In this document: one piece after another, positions 18,526 through 27,170 of the stretch
How positions within the stretch are numbered: position 1 is the stretch's first letter
Layout of the letters: each line of letters begins with the position of its first letter
From: Holophagae bacterium
GTDB lineage: Bacteria > Acidobacteriota > Holophagae > Acanthopleuribacterales > Acanthopleuribacteraceae
DNA: 55,454 nucleotides
NCBI GenBank assembly: GCA_029263455.1
Contig: JAJCXM010000011.1
Coordinates: 1 to 55,454 of the forward strand
Direction: 5' to 3'
The notes under the pieces: model-generated
What the model was told of the DNA's origin: nothing
The model's input: only the letters and a program-made list of their open reading frames with translations
Databases searched by the model: none
Made by a program: the position numbers and the translations under genes

Positions 18526-19709
18526 ACCTTCGCTTGATGAATACCACTCTTTTGATTTCACTGATGGCGACTTTGATCGTCGTCAAGTTGGTTCAGAATC
18601 AACTTACCGGCAGTATTCTTGACGTAGCTTTTAATCAAGAAAGCCAAAGTCTCTTGCTGTCTAGCCGCGATGATCAGCGCCAGCTTGCCGAATTGGATTC
18701 GTCCCGTGAGTCAAAATATCGCCAACGCTTTGATGTGATTCAAACCCATCTTCAACGTATGAAGATCATCGAAGCCAATCGGCGGCGCATCAAACAGCGG
18801 TCTGATCTCCTGATTTGGTTGGTCATGGCGATCGTGGCCGGCGCAACCGCATGGGTCTTGCTTTCGCGTTCCAGGCGTCGGGACCAACGCCTCAGACAGC
18901 TCATTCCTCATCTGCAAGCCTTAGCCAGTGGCAGTCACAGAATACAAGTGAGTGAACAGGGAACCGACTTGGTTGGTCGGTTTGCTCGGCTTATCGAAGA
19001 CACGGCCTCGGGTTTTGCTCGTGAACGCCAGCGCTCCGCGTCATTGCAAAACCTGAAGTCTTGGCAAGAGATGGCACGACGCCACGCCCACGAGTTAAAG
19101 ACCCCTTTGGCGGCCCTAAAGTTGGAGCTTGAACGGCTGTCCGAACATCGAGACGTCGACCGTGCCGCAGCAGTGGCATCCATGTTTGAGGAACTCGATC
19201 AGATCAACCTGTTTGTGGCCGCCTTCACAGGCTTCGCTCGACTGGGGAAACCACGCACGGAAGTGCGCGATCTGGGGCCGTTCATAGAGCGTTTCGCCAC
19301 CACCTTCGCAAGTGCTTGGGATGTTCTTGAGATACACGTTGAACTCGCAACGCAACCCGTGATCGCTGCGATCGACATTCACCTGATTAAACAAGTGTTG
19401 GTTAATCTCTGTTCCAATTCTGCACACGCAGGCGCCAGCAGGATCCAGTTGCAATCATCATTGCACGTGAATCGCAGGGATGTGGGAATTGACGTAATCG
19501 ATGATGGCCCGGGCCTACCAGATATGATTCGCGCGCACCTCTTTCAACCCTACACGACCACGTCCAAGCTCGGCGAGGGCATGGGTCTGGGGCTGGCCAT
19601 TTCACGTAAGATCATGTTGGATCACGGGGGCGATTTGATCCTGCTTTTCAGCGGCACGGCAGGCACAGGATTCCGCCTTGAGTTCCCGCACCCGGAGGAC
19701 GCACCATGA
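18522..19709 (+). CDS. NtrY-like sensor histidine kinase
   Basis: The ATG at 18522 follows GGGAGGTGG. Two membrane helices (residues ~5-25 and ~95-115) enclose a short ~70-residue periplasmic segment with a coiled-coil look. A HAMP-like linker precedes HisKA, with the phospho-acceptor His in ARRHAHELKTPLAAL. The HATPase has NLCSNSAHAGA (N box), DVIDDGPGLP (G1) and GEGMGLGLAISRKI (G2). It is translationally coupled to the response regulator by an ATGA overlap. Confidence 0.9.
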   Translation: MNLRLMNTTLLISLMATLIVVKLVQNQLTGSILDVAFNQESQSLLLSSRDDQRQLAELDSSRESKYRQRFDVIQTHLQRMKIIEANRRRIKQRSDLLIWLVMAIVAGATAWVLLSRSRRRDQRLRQLIPHLQALASGSHRIQVSEQGTDLVGRFARLIEDTASGFARERQRSASLQNLKSWQEMARRHAHELKTPLAALKLELERLSEHRDVDRAAAVASMFEELDQINLFVAAFTGFARLGKPRTEVRDLGPFIERFATTFASAWDVLEIHVELATQPVIAAIDIHLIKQVLVNLCSNSAHAGASRIQLQSSLHVNRRDVGIDVIDDGPGLPDMIRAHLFQPYTTTSKLGEGMGLGLAISRKIMLDHGGDLILLFSGTAGTGFRLEFPHPEDAP

Positions 19710-21070
19710 CTCAGATCGCCTTAATCGAAGACCATGCCAAAATCCGCGCTAACCTCACCTTTCTTCTGGAAGCTGAATCCTATACGGTGAGTGCATTTGA
19801 CTCCGCGGAACGCTTTTTGGATGCGATGGATGAAGGCTCGTCATATGACCTGATCCTCATGGACATTCGACTCCCCGGATTATCGGGATTAGATTGTTGT
19901 CGCCAACTCAAACGCAAACATCGCGAGATTCCGGTGATCGTCATTTCCGGTGAAGCCTCAATGGACGAAACCGTGGCCGCCCTGGAACTGGGAGTGTTTG
20001 ACTTCATCGAGAAACCCATCGCTGGAATACGGCTGCTGCAGTCCATTCGGCATGCCCTTGAGGTGATCTCGCTGCGACGCCGTTTGCGCTTGCTTCAGCA
20101 ACAGGAGGGTACTCCGCTACTGGGCACCTCGAAGGTCATGTCTGAGCTCCGTCAGGCCATCGAAAGAGTTGCCCCGACTCATTCTCGTATCTTGATCAGA
20201 GGTGAAAGTGGAACCGGAAAAGAACTCGTTGCCGCATCCATTCACGCCCATTCGACATACCAAAAAGGCCCGTTTGTAAAACTCAATTGCGCGGCCATTC
20301 CCGCACACTTAATAGAGGGCGAGCTTTTTGGACACAAACGAGGCGCCTTTACGGATGCCCACCAAGACCGACCGGGCGTCTTTGAACAGGCAAACGGTGG
20401 GACGCTTTTCCTGGATGAAATCGGCGATATGGATGTTCAGCTACAATCACGATTTCTGCGCGTACTGGAAGCGGGAACCGTCCGCCGCATTGGCGATACC
20501 TGCGAACGACCTGTGGAGGTGCGCGTCATTGCAGCCACTCACCAGGATCTTGAGACACGCGTACAACAGGGGCTGTTTCGCGAAGACCTCTTTTACCGTT
20601 TAGCTGCAATCCCCCTGGATGTTCCTCCCCTCCGCGATAGACTGGAAGATGTACCCCTCCTGTTCCGCCATTTCACCGTCCAAATCAGCCGCCTCAATCA
20701 GCTTGTCCCAAGACCTCTGGCTGACGATGTCGACGAACTCCTACAGAACTTGCCGTGGCGCGGAAACGTACGGGAACTCAAGAATGTGGCTGAACGAGCC
20801 ATGGTTCTGGGGTCAGGGATGATTGAATCAAGCGAGTTGAGATTGCTGGCCAGCCAACCCGCCCCCAAAGCACACCGGTGGATTCAGATCGAGTCCTTGA
20901 GCGACTTACCCAACCTCAAAGATTTTCGCTACGAAACGGAACGAGCCTACATCGAAATGGTCCTTCACCGTTTTGGCTGGAACATTACGCGAGCGGCTAC
21001 TCAATTAGGTCTGCAGCGATCCTATTTGCACCAAAAAATCAGCCAACTGGGCATCGAACGCCCGATCTAG
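19706..21070 (+). CDS. NtrC-family sigma54-dependent response regulator
   Basis: A receiver domain (residues 1-120) has the phospho-acceptor Asp53 in LILMDIRLPG and Lys103 in EKP. The AAA+ domain has Walker A GESGTGKE at 167-174, the sigma54-contacting GAFTDA loop at 213-218 and Walker B GGTLFLDEIG. The C-terminal Fis-type helix-turn-helix is NITRAATQLGLQRSYLHQKI. It should activate RpoN promoters on phosphorylation by the adjoining kinase. It is the last gene of the run. Confidence 0.93.
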   Translation: MTQIALIEDHAKIRANLTFLLEAESYTVSAFDSAERFLDAMDEGSSYDLILMDIRLPGLSGLDCCRQLKRKHREIPVIVISGEASMDETVAALELGVFDFIEKPIAGIRLLQSIRHALEVISLRRRLRLLQQQEGTPLLGTSKVMSELRQAIERVAPTHSRILIRGESGTGKELVAASIHAHSTYQKGPFVKLNCAAIPAHLIEGELFGHKRGAFTDAHQDRPGVFEQANGGTLFLDEIGDMDVQLQSRFLRVLEAGTVRRIGDTCERPVEVRVIAATHQDLETRVQQGLFREDLFYRLAAIPLDVPPLRDRLEDVPLLFRHFTVQISRLNQLVPRPLADDVDELLQNLPWRGNVRELKNVAERAMVLGSGMIESSELRLLASQPAPKAHRWIQIESLSDLPNLKDFRYETERAYIEMVLHRFGWNITRAATQLGLQRSYLHQKISQLGIERPI

Positions 21071-21389
21071 TGGCTTTCGAAGTAGTGGCTAGACCGAAAT
21101 TTTGAATGTGCGAATCGACGAAGATCCCGTCGTGCTTTGATGGCGGCTGTTTTCCGCTAGCGCAGCGTGCGCTCAATTTTCGGCTGCCAGTTGTCTATTT
21201 TATCGCTTGGACGTGTCATATTGATGCTTGTAAAGTTTCTCCAATACAATGGTAAATAACCATCTAATGGAAACGAATTAAAGAAATAGGTTTTGCCGAT
21301 ATGCGTCTTGCTTCCTTTGAAGATGTCTTCACAGGCAAAATTGGGCCTCACGACAACGTGCCCGATAAAATACTTTTTCGACCCGCGAC
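21071..21389. other. Spacer after the two-component operon
   Basis: A minus-strand open stretch at 21157-21351 has no start signal or recognisable similarity. I see no RNA or terminator here. Confidence 0.4.
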
Positions 21390-21686
21390 TCAGAACCAGT
21401 ACATCCGCATCCGGCGGAGAAACTCTGTGCTCAGCTCAATTCCGGAATTCGTCCCGAGAACGGAGTCGACCCCGCATCAGGGGCATAGTGCCGTCTGACC
21501 TACTTCACCAATGTCGTCGATCCACTCGATGATCTCGTGCGGCGAGAACGTTTTGCAACAGTAGAAGCACCCGCAGTGGTCGCTCGCCAGTAACTCGGAC
21601 CGGTGATTGCTTGACTTTGTATGAGCAAATCGAATGTCGTAAGGGAAGCTGGCCACACGTCGTTGATGAACGTCCTCGAATCCCAT
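21390..21686 (-). pseudogene. CGCFYC-motif protein gene with an in-frame TGA
   Basis: The ATG at 21686 follows GGAGGGAGAC. The frame gives GFEDVHQRRV, then ASDHCGCFYCCKTFSPHEII, EWIDD, TALCP, stop, CGVDSVLGTNSGIE and a terminal FLRRMRMYWF. Known relatives read ALCPxCGIDSV here and end in a similar YWF, so TGA at 21477-21479 has replaced one codon, probably Arg. The two Cys pairs suggest a zinc site. The rest of the frame is intact, so the lesion looks recent. Confidence 0.75.
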
Positions 21687-22163
21687 GTCTCCCTCCGCCC
21701 AACACCAGTTTCGCCGACCGCTACACCGAAAGTTGATCAATCGTGAACTTGCCAAAACCACCTAACTTGAGATCATCAGCTGCGAGTTGCTGTCCGACGA
21801 AAACGTCTGTTGTCACGACAAGTATATAAGGATTCGAACCAATTTCCTCTAATCTGAAACCGCAACATGGGCCAAATGAGGGACAATCCGCGAGTCAAAT
21901 TTGATCCGTCATCGATTGTGTACCAGATATTGACTGCCTGTTCAGGCACCGTCCCGATAATTCAAATCTTGGCGGGATAGCTTTTCGATGATCGGACAAC
22001 GCTCGTCGATATTTACCGAGGATGTCCCGCTAAAACTGCAGACCCCACCAAAGACCTTTTTCTGTCTAGTTCTTCTGGGGAGCGCTATACTGGTTGTTTT
22101 GTCGAGGCTCTTGCCACCAATCAAAGCGAAATTCGGTTTTGTACAGACGAAAGGGTCGAACGG
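21687..22163. other. Spacer with a solo TGTCCCGCTAAAA end
   Basis: GAGGATGTCCCGCTAAAACTGCAG at 22018-22041 matches the end of family A (compare 4920 and 13500), a relic of that repeat. Otherwise the stretch appears empty. Confidence 0.5.
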
Positions 22164-22814
22164 ATGAGCCAAGTCTTTGTTCTCTCGCTAGCTTTATTAA
22201 TGTTCCAAGAAAAACCCGATGGTTTTTTTGAGGGACGCATTCAATATAAGGTAAAGACCGAATTCACTGGCGATTTTGACCCGGATACGATCGAACTCAT
22301 AAAGAAAACCAGAGGAACGAGAATTAGTAGGTTTTGGAAGAGCGATGGCAGGACATTTGTCCATTGCATAGACGCCAATTTCATTGAGATGTTCTGGTAC
22401 GATCCTCAGAAAAATATGGATTACGTCAAGTTCAAAGGGGAGAATCGGATTGAATACGGCTTCGGCGATGAGCCCTACACCAAACCAGTGATCGTTAAGA
22501 AGTCAAGCGATCTAAAGATTCTCGGCTACGATACGGTTTTAATCGAGGTGCTGTTGGATGGCGATATGACTCGATATTGGATGGCTCCAAGTCTCCCGAT
22601 CGATGTCACTAAATACGAGCAATATACCATTGCTGACTGGAACAAGGTTCTCGAACTTGGAAAAGGCGTGATGTTAAAAAAGGAAGTAGAGTCCGATGGT
22701 TACGTTTGCACGGAAACAGCGGTTTCAGTCAAGCTGGGGACGATAGCCGAAAAAATGTTCAAACTACCCGATTTGCCCCTTGTTAAAGCCAAACCCTTGC
22801 TGACGAATGATTGA
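22164..22814 (+). CDS. Exported protein, DUF4412-like
   Basis: The ATG at 22164 is preceded by GAACGG, a weak ribosome binding site. A short signal peptide (VFVLSLALLMFQ) precedes GRIQYKVKTEF, SRFWKSDGRTFVH and TRYWMAPSLPIDVTKYEQ. This layout resembles DUF4412-type periplasmic proteins, which have a strand-rich body and a late TRYW motif. The similarity was judged by eye and is moderate. It stands alone between repeat-rich spacers. Confidence 0.65.
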   Translation: MSQVFVLSLALLMFQEKPDGFFEGRIQYKVKTEFTGDFDPDTIELIKKTRGTRISRFWKSDGRTFVHCIDANFIEMFWYDPQKNMDYVKFKGENRIEYGFGDEPYTKPVIVKKSSDLKILGYDTVLIEVLLDGDMTRYWMAPSLPIDVTKYEQYTIADWNKVLELGKGVMLKKEVESDGYVCTETAVSVKLGTIAEKMFKLPDLPLVKAKPLLTND

Positions 22815-22901
22815 CCTTCTCCAAAAACGGCAACGCCGCTCCGGCTACCCCAAGAATCCACATGCGAAACTAGCGCCTTAAGAACGGTCAGAAGGCATGA
22901 A

Positions 22902-22970
22902 CGGTGACAGGGAGCGTGGAGAGGGGACTAGTAGCTAGTGGAGTATGTGGTTAAACGATCCCTGTCACCG
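22902..22970. repeat. Family C hairpin element
   Basis: CGGTGACAGGGA at 22902-22913 and TCCCTGTCACCG at 22959-22970 are perfect 12-base inverted repeats around a 45-base core. The core holds the palindrome ACTAGTAGCTAGT. The left 50 bases recur at 33779-33831. The small size suggests a MITE-like or REP-like unit. Confidence 0.75.
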
Positions 22971-23079
22971 AACTCATCCCGATTCGGCACAGTTAACGCC
23001 AAGACTATTTGAGCATTTGGGTGAACAGACAAGTCTACGAAAAGCCCTTCACCGCTAGCCACATTCTTGGTTCTCTCTG

Positions 23080-23433
23080 GGCTCAGATCAATCGGTGACC
23101 CCAACCCACCCCTCTCTGCGAACGATTGCAAAGCGGGTTTTTCTCAAGCGGAGTGCGAAGTCGACAGGAGCCTAAGCGACTGAGGCAGCGCTTTCGCCGA
23201 AGAGATTGAATGAATTGAAGAGACCCGGTCTGTGAATCGAGCGCAGCGAGGTTCGCAAGCGACAAGGCAGGGGAGTTGCGCGTGACTTCAAGGCTACGTA
23301 CCCGAAGCACCTCTCTGCGTTCGATGCCCGGTGCGAGCTCTTCAGTGTGGCAGGCACCTCGGCCAAAGCGGTACCTCAGTCGCTCGGGCTCCTGTCGATA
23401 CCGCACTCCGCCGGAGGAGGTGGTTTCATGCCT
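23080..23433. repeat. Family D repeat, 354 bases, copy 1
   Basis: It matches 30506-30859 over its full length at high identity. Near each end it carries inverted copies of CGACAGGAGCC.. GCGACTGAGG (23160-23190 and the inverse near 23365-23400). It ends with GGAGGAGGTGGTTTCATGCC directly against a RAYT 5' remnant. The same D-to-RAYT junction is found in the second copy. No coding potential is supported. Confidence 0.8.
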
Positions 23434-23591
23434 GTATTTCCTGAAAGATCCATTCCTTGCTGACATCGTAATCAAACAAGAAAGCCTGCTTACCGCGCCA
23501 TAGCTTAAGCGAAGGCGGAACACACGGTGCGGTTCATAACGTGATAAGCCTGCCCGTCAAGATGCGACTTCAAACGACAAATTCGTGCCAT
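23434..23591 (-). pseudogene. RAYT transposase 5' remnant with an embedded palindrome
   Basis: Read from the ATG at 23591 it encodes MARICRLKSHLDGQAYHVMN and RTV, nearly the start of the intact RAYT at 48793, preceded by the same TTTGAGGGGGAACTT leader. An insertion containing CGCCTTCGCTTAAGCTATGG brings stop codons in frame. Homology then resumes (VSKEW-like) until the family D boundary at 23434. The leader homology continues to about 23660. Bases 23661-23848 show nothing further. Confidence 0.85.
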
Positions 23592-23848
23592 AAGTTCCCC
23601 CTCAAAGAAAAATGGTTGATGGTATGTCTAAAACATGGTTCCTTTGATCCCAGAAATCAAGCTGAAATCAGCCATCCAGTATCAGTCAGGATTTCAAGAA
23701 TAGGTTATAGGCTTGGCTCACAACAACGTGTCCTCATAAAACTTTCTTTTCGACTCACCTTCTCCGTTGCTTGACCTCCAAGACCCCAACTCCGCGATGA
23801 TATCGCTCTCATCCCTCGATGCACGCCAATGACCGTCGTACCAAGGCT

Positions 23849-26044
23849 CTACTTGATGTTCTCAGGGTGCTGGGGCTTGTGTTGCATATCAGCTAACCTT
23901 TCGATCATTTTTTTGACGTTGGGATGTTCCGGTCCAAACGATTGCTTGCCCTTTTCGATGACCTCTCGTTGGAGTTGCTCAGCTTCCTGGTATCGTTCTA
24001 GCTTCCAAATGGTCTTGGCTAAATTACTCATCGCAATGACGGTACTTGGGTGATCGGGTCCAAATACTCTTTCAAATCCATGCACTAACTCTAATTGAAG
24101 CGCTTCCGCTTCCGAGTCTCGATTCTGAACTGAGAGTATCGCGGCGAGGTTACTCAATGAAATCAACGTATGAGGGTGTTCTAACCCTAAATCTCGCTTA
24201 CGTTTCTCCACGACTTCTCGTAGCAGTTGTTCTGCTTCATCGTTGCGATTGAGCTTCGACAGCGTATTGGCCAAATTGCCCATAGAGATCAGAATTGCGG
24301 GATTATCTGCTCCCCACACCTGGCTCTCTTTTGCCCAAACAAGTCGTTGAAGTTCTTCGGCTTCTTGGTATTGACCCATCTCCGAGAGGATCGTCGCCAG
24401 GTTAGCCATTGCGGTCAATGTGTCAGGGTGCTCTGCGCCAAACACCTGCTTACTCTTCGCTACAACCTTTCGCTGAAGATCTCTTGCTTCCTCGTAATGA
24501 CCTAGAGCCATTAGGGTTTGGGCTAGATTGCTGGTTGAGATCAGCGTTTCGGGGTGATCGTTGCCCAGTTGTTTATGTTCTTGTTCAAGCGTATCCCTTT
24601 GAATAGATTCCGCTGCTTTGAATTGGCCTAGATTGGCCAAGATGAAGCCCAAATCACTCATGGTCTGTAAGGTGTCAGGATGTTCGGCCCCCAATATACG
24701 GGTTCTCGCCTTCCCCACTTCTCGCAAGAGTGTTTCTGCGTCCTCAAGACGACCTAACTGGAAAAGCGCCGTCGCCAGGTTATTTTTGCAATCCAGGGTG
24801 ATGGGATGCACATCTCCTAATTGCGCGCTGTAGATCATCTGTGCCTTCTCCGCATGGTTGTACGCTCGGGTGTAGGCACCCAGAGACACGAATATCTTGC
24901 CAAATGTATTGTGCAAATTGGCACGAATCAACGGATGGTCCGCAAAGTCTCGGTCGATCTTCGCTTCAGCATCGTCAAGCATGTCCACGACTTTCAAATC
25001 GATGCCCGTTTGACGGGGTTCGACTTTCACCAGCATGTCGCTGAGAAAAACACTGGTCTGCTGAGCGGCGCGTTCAGATCGTTTGGCACGATAAAACCCT
25101 ATCGTTGAGAGTGTGGTGCCTAATACCAGTAACACCAGAAAGGCCGTCAACACGATGTTCCGGGTTCGGCGAATGGGCTTGGCAATAATCCAGTTCAGTT
25201 GGGTTTCGGTCTCCACTGCAGATGGTCTAAGCGTTGGAACCCGGGCCTTTAATCGATTGATCAGTCTGGTCAGATCGGAAGAAAGTCCTTCCACGGGCAA
25301 GGAATCTGCATTCATCGCTTTCCACAAAAGGGCCTCCATGGTGATCTCTGGGCTGTATGACCCTCGTCCTGTAAAGAGTTCCTGAAACATCAATCCCACA
25401 GAGTACATATCACTGGCCGTGGTTGGAGGCTCCGACATAGCTTGCTCGGGGCTCATGTACTTGGGGGTGCCCACAATGGTGCTCATTTGAGTTTGAAGGA
25501 CGGTTTCCATGTCGTCTGATACGGCCTCTTGGCCGAAGGGGAGGTCGTCCAGCAAACCCGTATCAACATCGTGCGTGTCTCTCGCGAGCCCAAAATCCAG
25601 GATCTTGACTGGTCCTTTGTGGGTAATCATCACGTTTTCTGGCTTGAGATCCCGGTGCACGATGTTTTGTTCATGGGCCACGGCCAATGCTCCCACAATC
25701 TCGCGCGCGATGCGTAGCTTCTCGCTTTGACCGATTCCGGACGTGATTGCCTCCTGGAGGTTGACGCCCGAAACCAGTTCCATAATCAAAAAATCACCTT
25801 GCTCGTCCTCAACCAAATCGTACAGACGACAGATATTGGGGTGTTCGAGCCTGGAGAGCATTTGCGCTTCGCGCAACATCCGCGCCTTAGCCTTTTCGTC
25901 AAGTTGATGCTCATGGCGGATGGCTTTTACGGCGACTCTTCGCTCCAGTTTCCTGTCGTAACCGAGGTAGACGTCCCCCATACCGCCTTGGCCAAGAACG
26001 TCGATCAGTTGAATCGGTCCCAAGGTAGTCCCAACCAATGTCAT
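23849..26044 (-). CDS. Membrane Ser/Thr protein kinase with kinesin-light-chain-type TPRs
   Basis: The ATG at 26044 follows TTGGAGG. Residues ~8-275 form a Hanks-type kinase: GQGGMGDVYLG (P-loop), AVKAIR (Lys), HRDLKPENVM (catalytic loop), DFGLA (Mg) and MSPEQ. A transmembrane helix follows near residue 300 (VLTAFLVLLVLGTTLSTIGF). About eight 42-residue TPR/KLC repeats come after it, with recurrent HPDTL and NLA motifs. The kinase faces the cytoplasm and the TPRs lie on the far side. It lies 119 bases downstream of the ECF sigma gene on the same strand, so both are probably one signalling unit. Confidence 0.92.
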   Translation of the reverse strand: MTLVGTTLGPIQLIDVLGQGGMGDVYLGYDRKLERRVAVKAIRHEHQLDEKAKARMLREAQMLSRLEHPNICRLYDLVEDEQGDFLIMELVSGVNLQEAITSGIGQSEKLRIAREIVGALAVAHEQNIVHRDLKPENVMITHKGPVKILDFGLARDTHDVDTGLLDDLPFGQEAVSDDMETVLQTQMSTIVGTPKYMSPEQAMSEPPTTASDMYSVGLMFQELFTGRGSYSPEITMEALLWKAMNADSLPVEGLSSDLTRLINRLKARVPTLRPSAVETETQLNWIIAKPIRRTRNIVLTAFLVLLVLGTTLSTIGFYRAKRSERAAQQTSVFLSDMLVKVEPRQTGIDLKVVDMLDDAEAKIDRDFADHPLIRANLHNTFGKIFVSLGAYTRAYNHAEKAQMIYSAQLGDVHPITLDCKNNLATALFQLGRLEDAETLLREVGKARTRILGAEHPDTLQTMSDLGFILANLGQFKAAESIQRDTLEQEHKQLGNDHPETLISTSNLAQTLMALGHYEEARDLQRKVVAKSKQVFGAEHPDTLTAMANLATILSEMGQYQEAEELQRLVWAKESQVWGADNPAILISMGNLANTLSKLNRNDEAEQLLREVVEKRKRDLGLEHPHTLISLSNLAAILSVQNRDSEAEALQLELVHGFERVFGPDHPSTVIAMSNLAKTIWKLERYQEAEQLQREVIEKGKQSFGPEHPNVKKMIERLADMQHKPQHPENIK

Positions 26045-26163
26045 GCAATCCTCCAACTTAACCCAACCTGTTCGTGGCCTTGTGCTCCGTTAAAATGAGG
26101 CTAACACAAAGGGATTGCATCGCAGGACAAATAGGGGATCTTGAGTTTTTCCAACAAGCTTTG

Positions 26164-26856
26164 TTAACTACGCGCTGTCTTGAAACTTAACACCGCCCTA
26201 AGCCACTTTTTCGCCATGGTGTAGTGACGCTCCACGGTTGCCTGACTGATGTCCAAAGCAAGCGCAATATCCTTGGTTTTGAGTCCTGCCCAGTACTTGA
26301 GGAAGACCACCTGATACTGACGGTAGTGCAGACCCTTTAACTTCTCCAATGATTGATTCACCGACAGGATCTCTTCATATTCGTAATCCTCGCCCACATC
26401 TAGCAACACTTCGTTCAGCGTCTGGTGGCCAAATACACCCTTCACCTGGGCTCCCTTTGGATTTCTGCGTCGCGCGTGCTCAAGTAATAACTGCCGAATC
26501 GCCCGTGCCGCGGCAAACAGAAAATAGCCACGATCTCGAATCTCACCCGTAAAACTCATGATATCTCGATCGATCCGCAAAAATGCCATATGTGCGAGAT
26601 CGGTGGGATGCAAATCCGTCTGGCCTTCTCTAGCCAGTTTCGACGCCGACATGGAACTGAGTGCCTCATATAATGCTGAAACCACATTGTCACGCGCCAT
26701 CAAGGCCGATTCGAGTAACGCACTGGCCTCGGCATTGAGGCACTCGGGGTGCGAGTCCTTTAGCGCTTCTCCTTGTATTTGGGTGGCCTGCTGTCGCTTA
26801 TCACGCCAGATACGAAGTTCAATCGTTACATTTATGGCCTTATCCCGAGAAATCAA
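26164..26856 (-). CDS. ECF-subfamily sigma factor (TIGR02999-like)
   Basis: The start is TTG at 26856 after AAAGGGAAAA. Sigma region 2 corresponds to LHPTDLAHMAFLRIDRD and ARAIRQLLLEHARRRNPKG. Region 4 is LKGLHYRQYQVVFLKYWAGL, then ALDISQATVERHYTMAKKWL, a helix-turn-helix for the -35 box. This layout is typical of the ECF type encoded beside Ser/Thr kinases in acidobacteria and planctomycetes. Phosphorylation by the kinase downstream is a plausible but unproven control. Confidence 0.88.
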   Translation of the reverse strand: MISRDKAINVTIELRIWRDKRQQATQIQGEALKDSHPECLNAEASALLESALMARDNVVSALYEALSSMSASKLAREGQTDLHPTDLAHMAFLRIDRDIMSFTGEIRDRGYFLFAAARAIRQLLLEHARRRNPKGAQVKGVFGHQTLNEVLLDVGEDYEYEEILSVNQSLEKLKGLHYRQYQVVFLKYWAGLKTKDIALALDISQATVERHYTMAKKWLRAVLSFKTARS

Positions 26857-26925
26857 CGCTTTTTCCCTTTCTTTTCTGATCTTAGCAAAAAGAGGCGTGA
26901 TTCACGCTGGCCAAGATTGAAAGCC

Positions 26926-26995
26926 TTTTGATGGGTTTTCCCTACTTATCCCACCTCTATAGATAAGCGCGCGATTCTGCGAGTAAATCGCTCAA
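26926..26995 (+). promoter_or_regulatory. Upstream box shared with the 28780 gene, copy 1
   Basis: TTTTGATGGGTTTTCCCTAC, then CTTATC.CACCTCTA.AGATAAG and TCTGCGAG.AA.TCGCTCAA also occur at 28673-28743 with very few differences. CTTATC/GATAAG arms can form a six-pair hairpin or a dyad operator. It lies in the divergent spacer between the ECF sigma gene and the 27171 gene. I read it as a common promoter or operator. Confidence 0.6.
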
Positions 26996-27170
26996 TCATA
27001 AAATCCTGGCTTGCTGTTGCCACATGAGCCCAGTCCCGGCTTGGGTTCTGCCAGTGGCAGCCCGCGTGAACGCTCATCGGTTGTTCGATCAGCCTCAGGC
27101 ATGCATGAAAAAGAATCCATGACAGATCACCATTATCAACACCGCAGCTAACCAAAAAAAGGAGACTCAG

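Noticed and set aside
7742-21479. TGA recoding (sense codon or selenocysteine)
   Set aside because: Many intact genes here end at TGA, one of the in-frame stops elsewhere is TAA, and no SECIS-like hairpin is evident.
23083-23523. Coding frames through family D and RAYT remnants
   Set aside because: They cross the repeat junction; the D copies share these frames only because they are duplicates.
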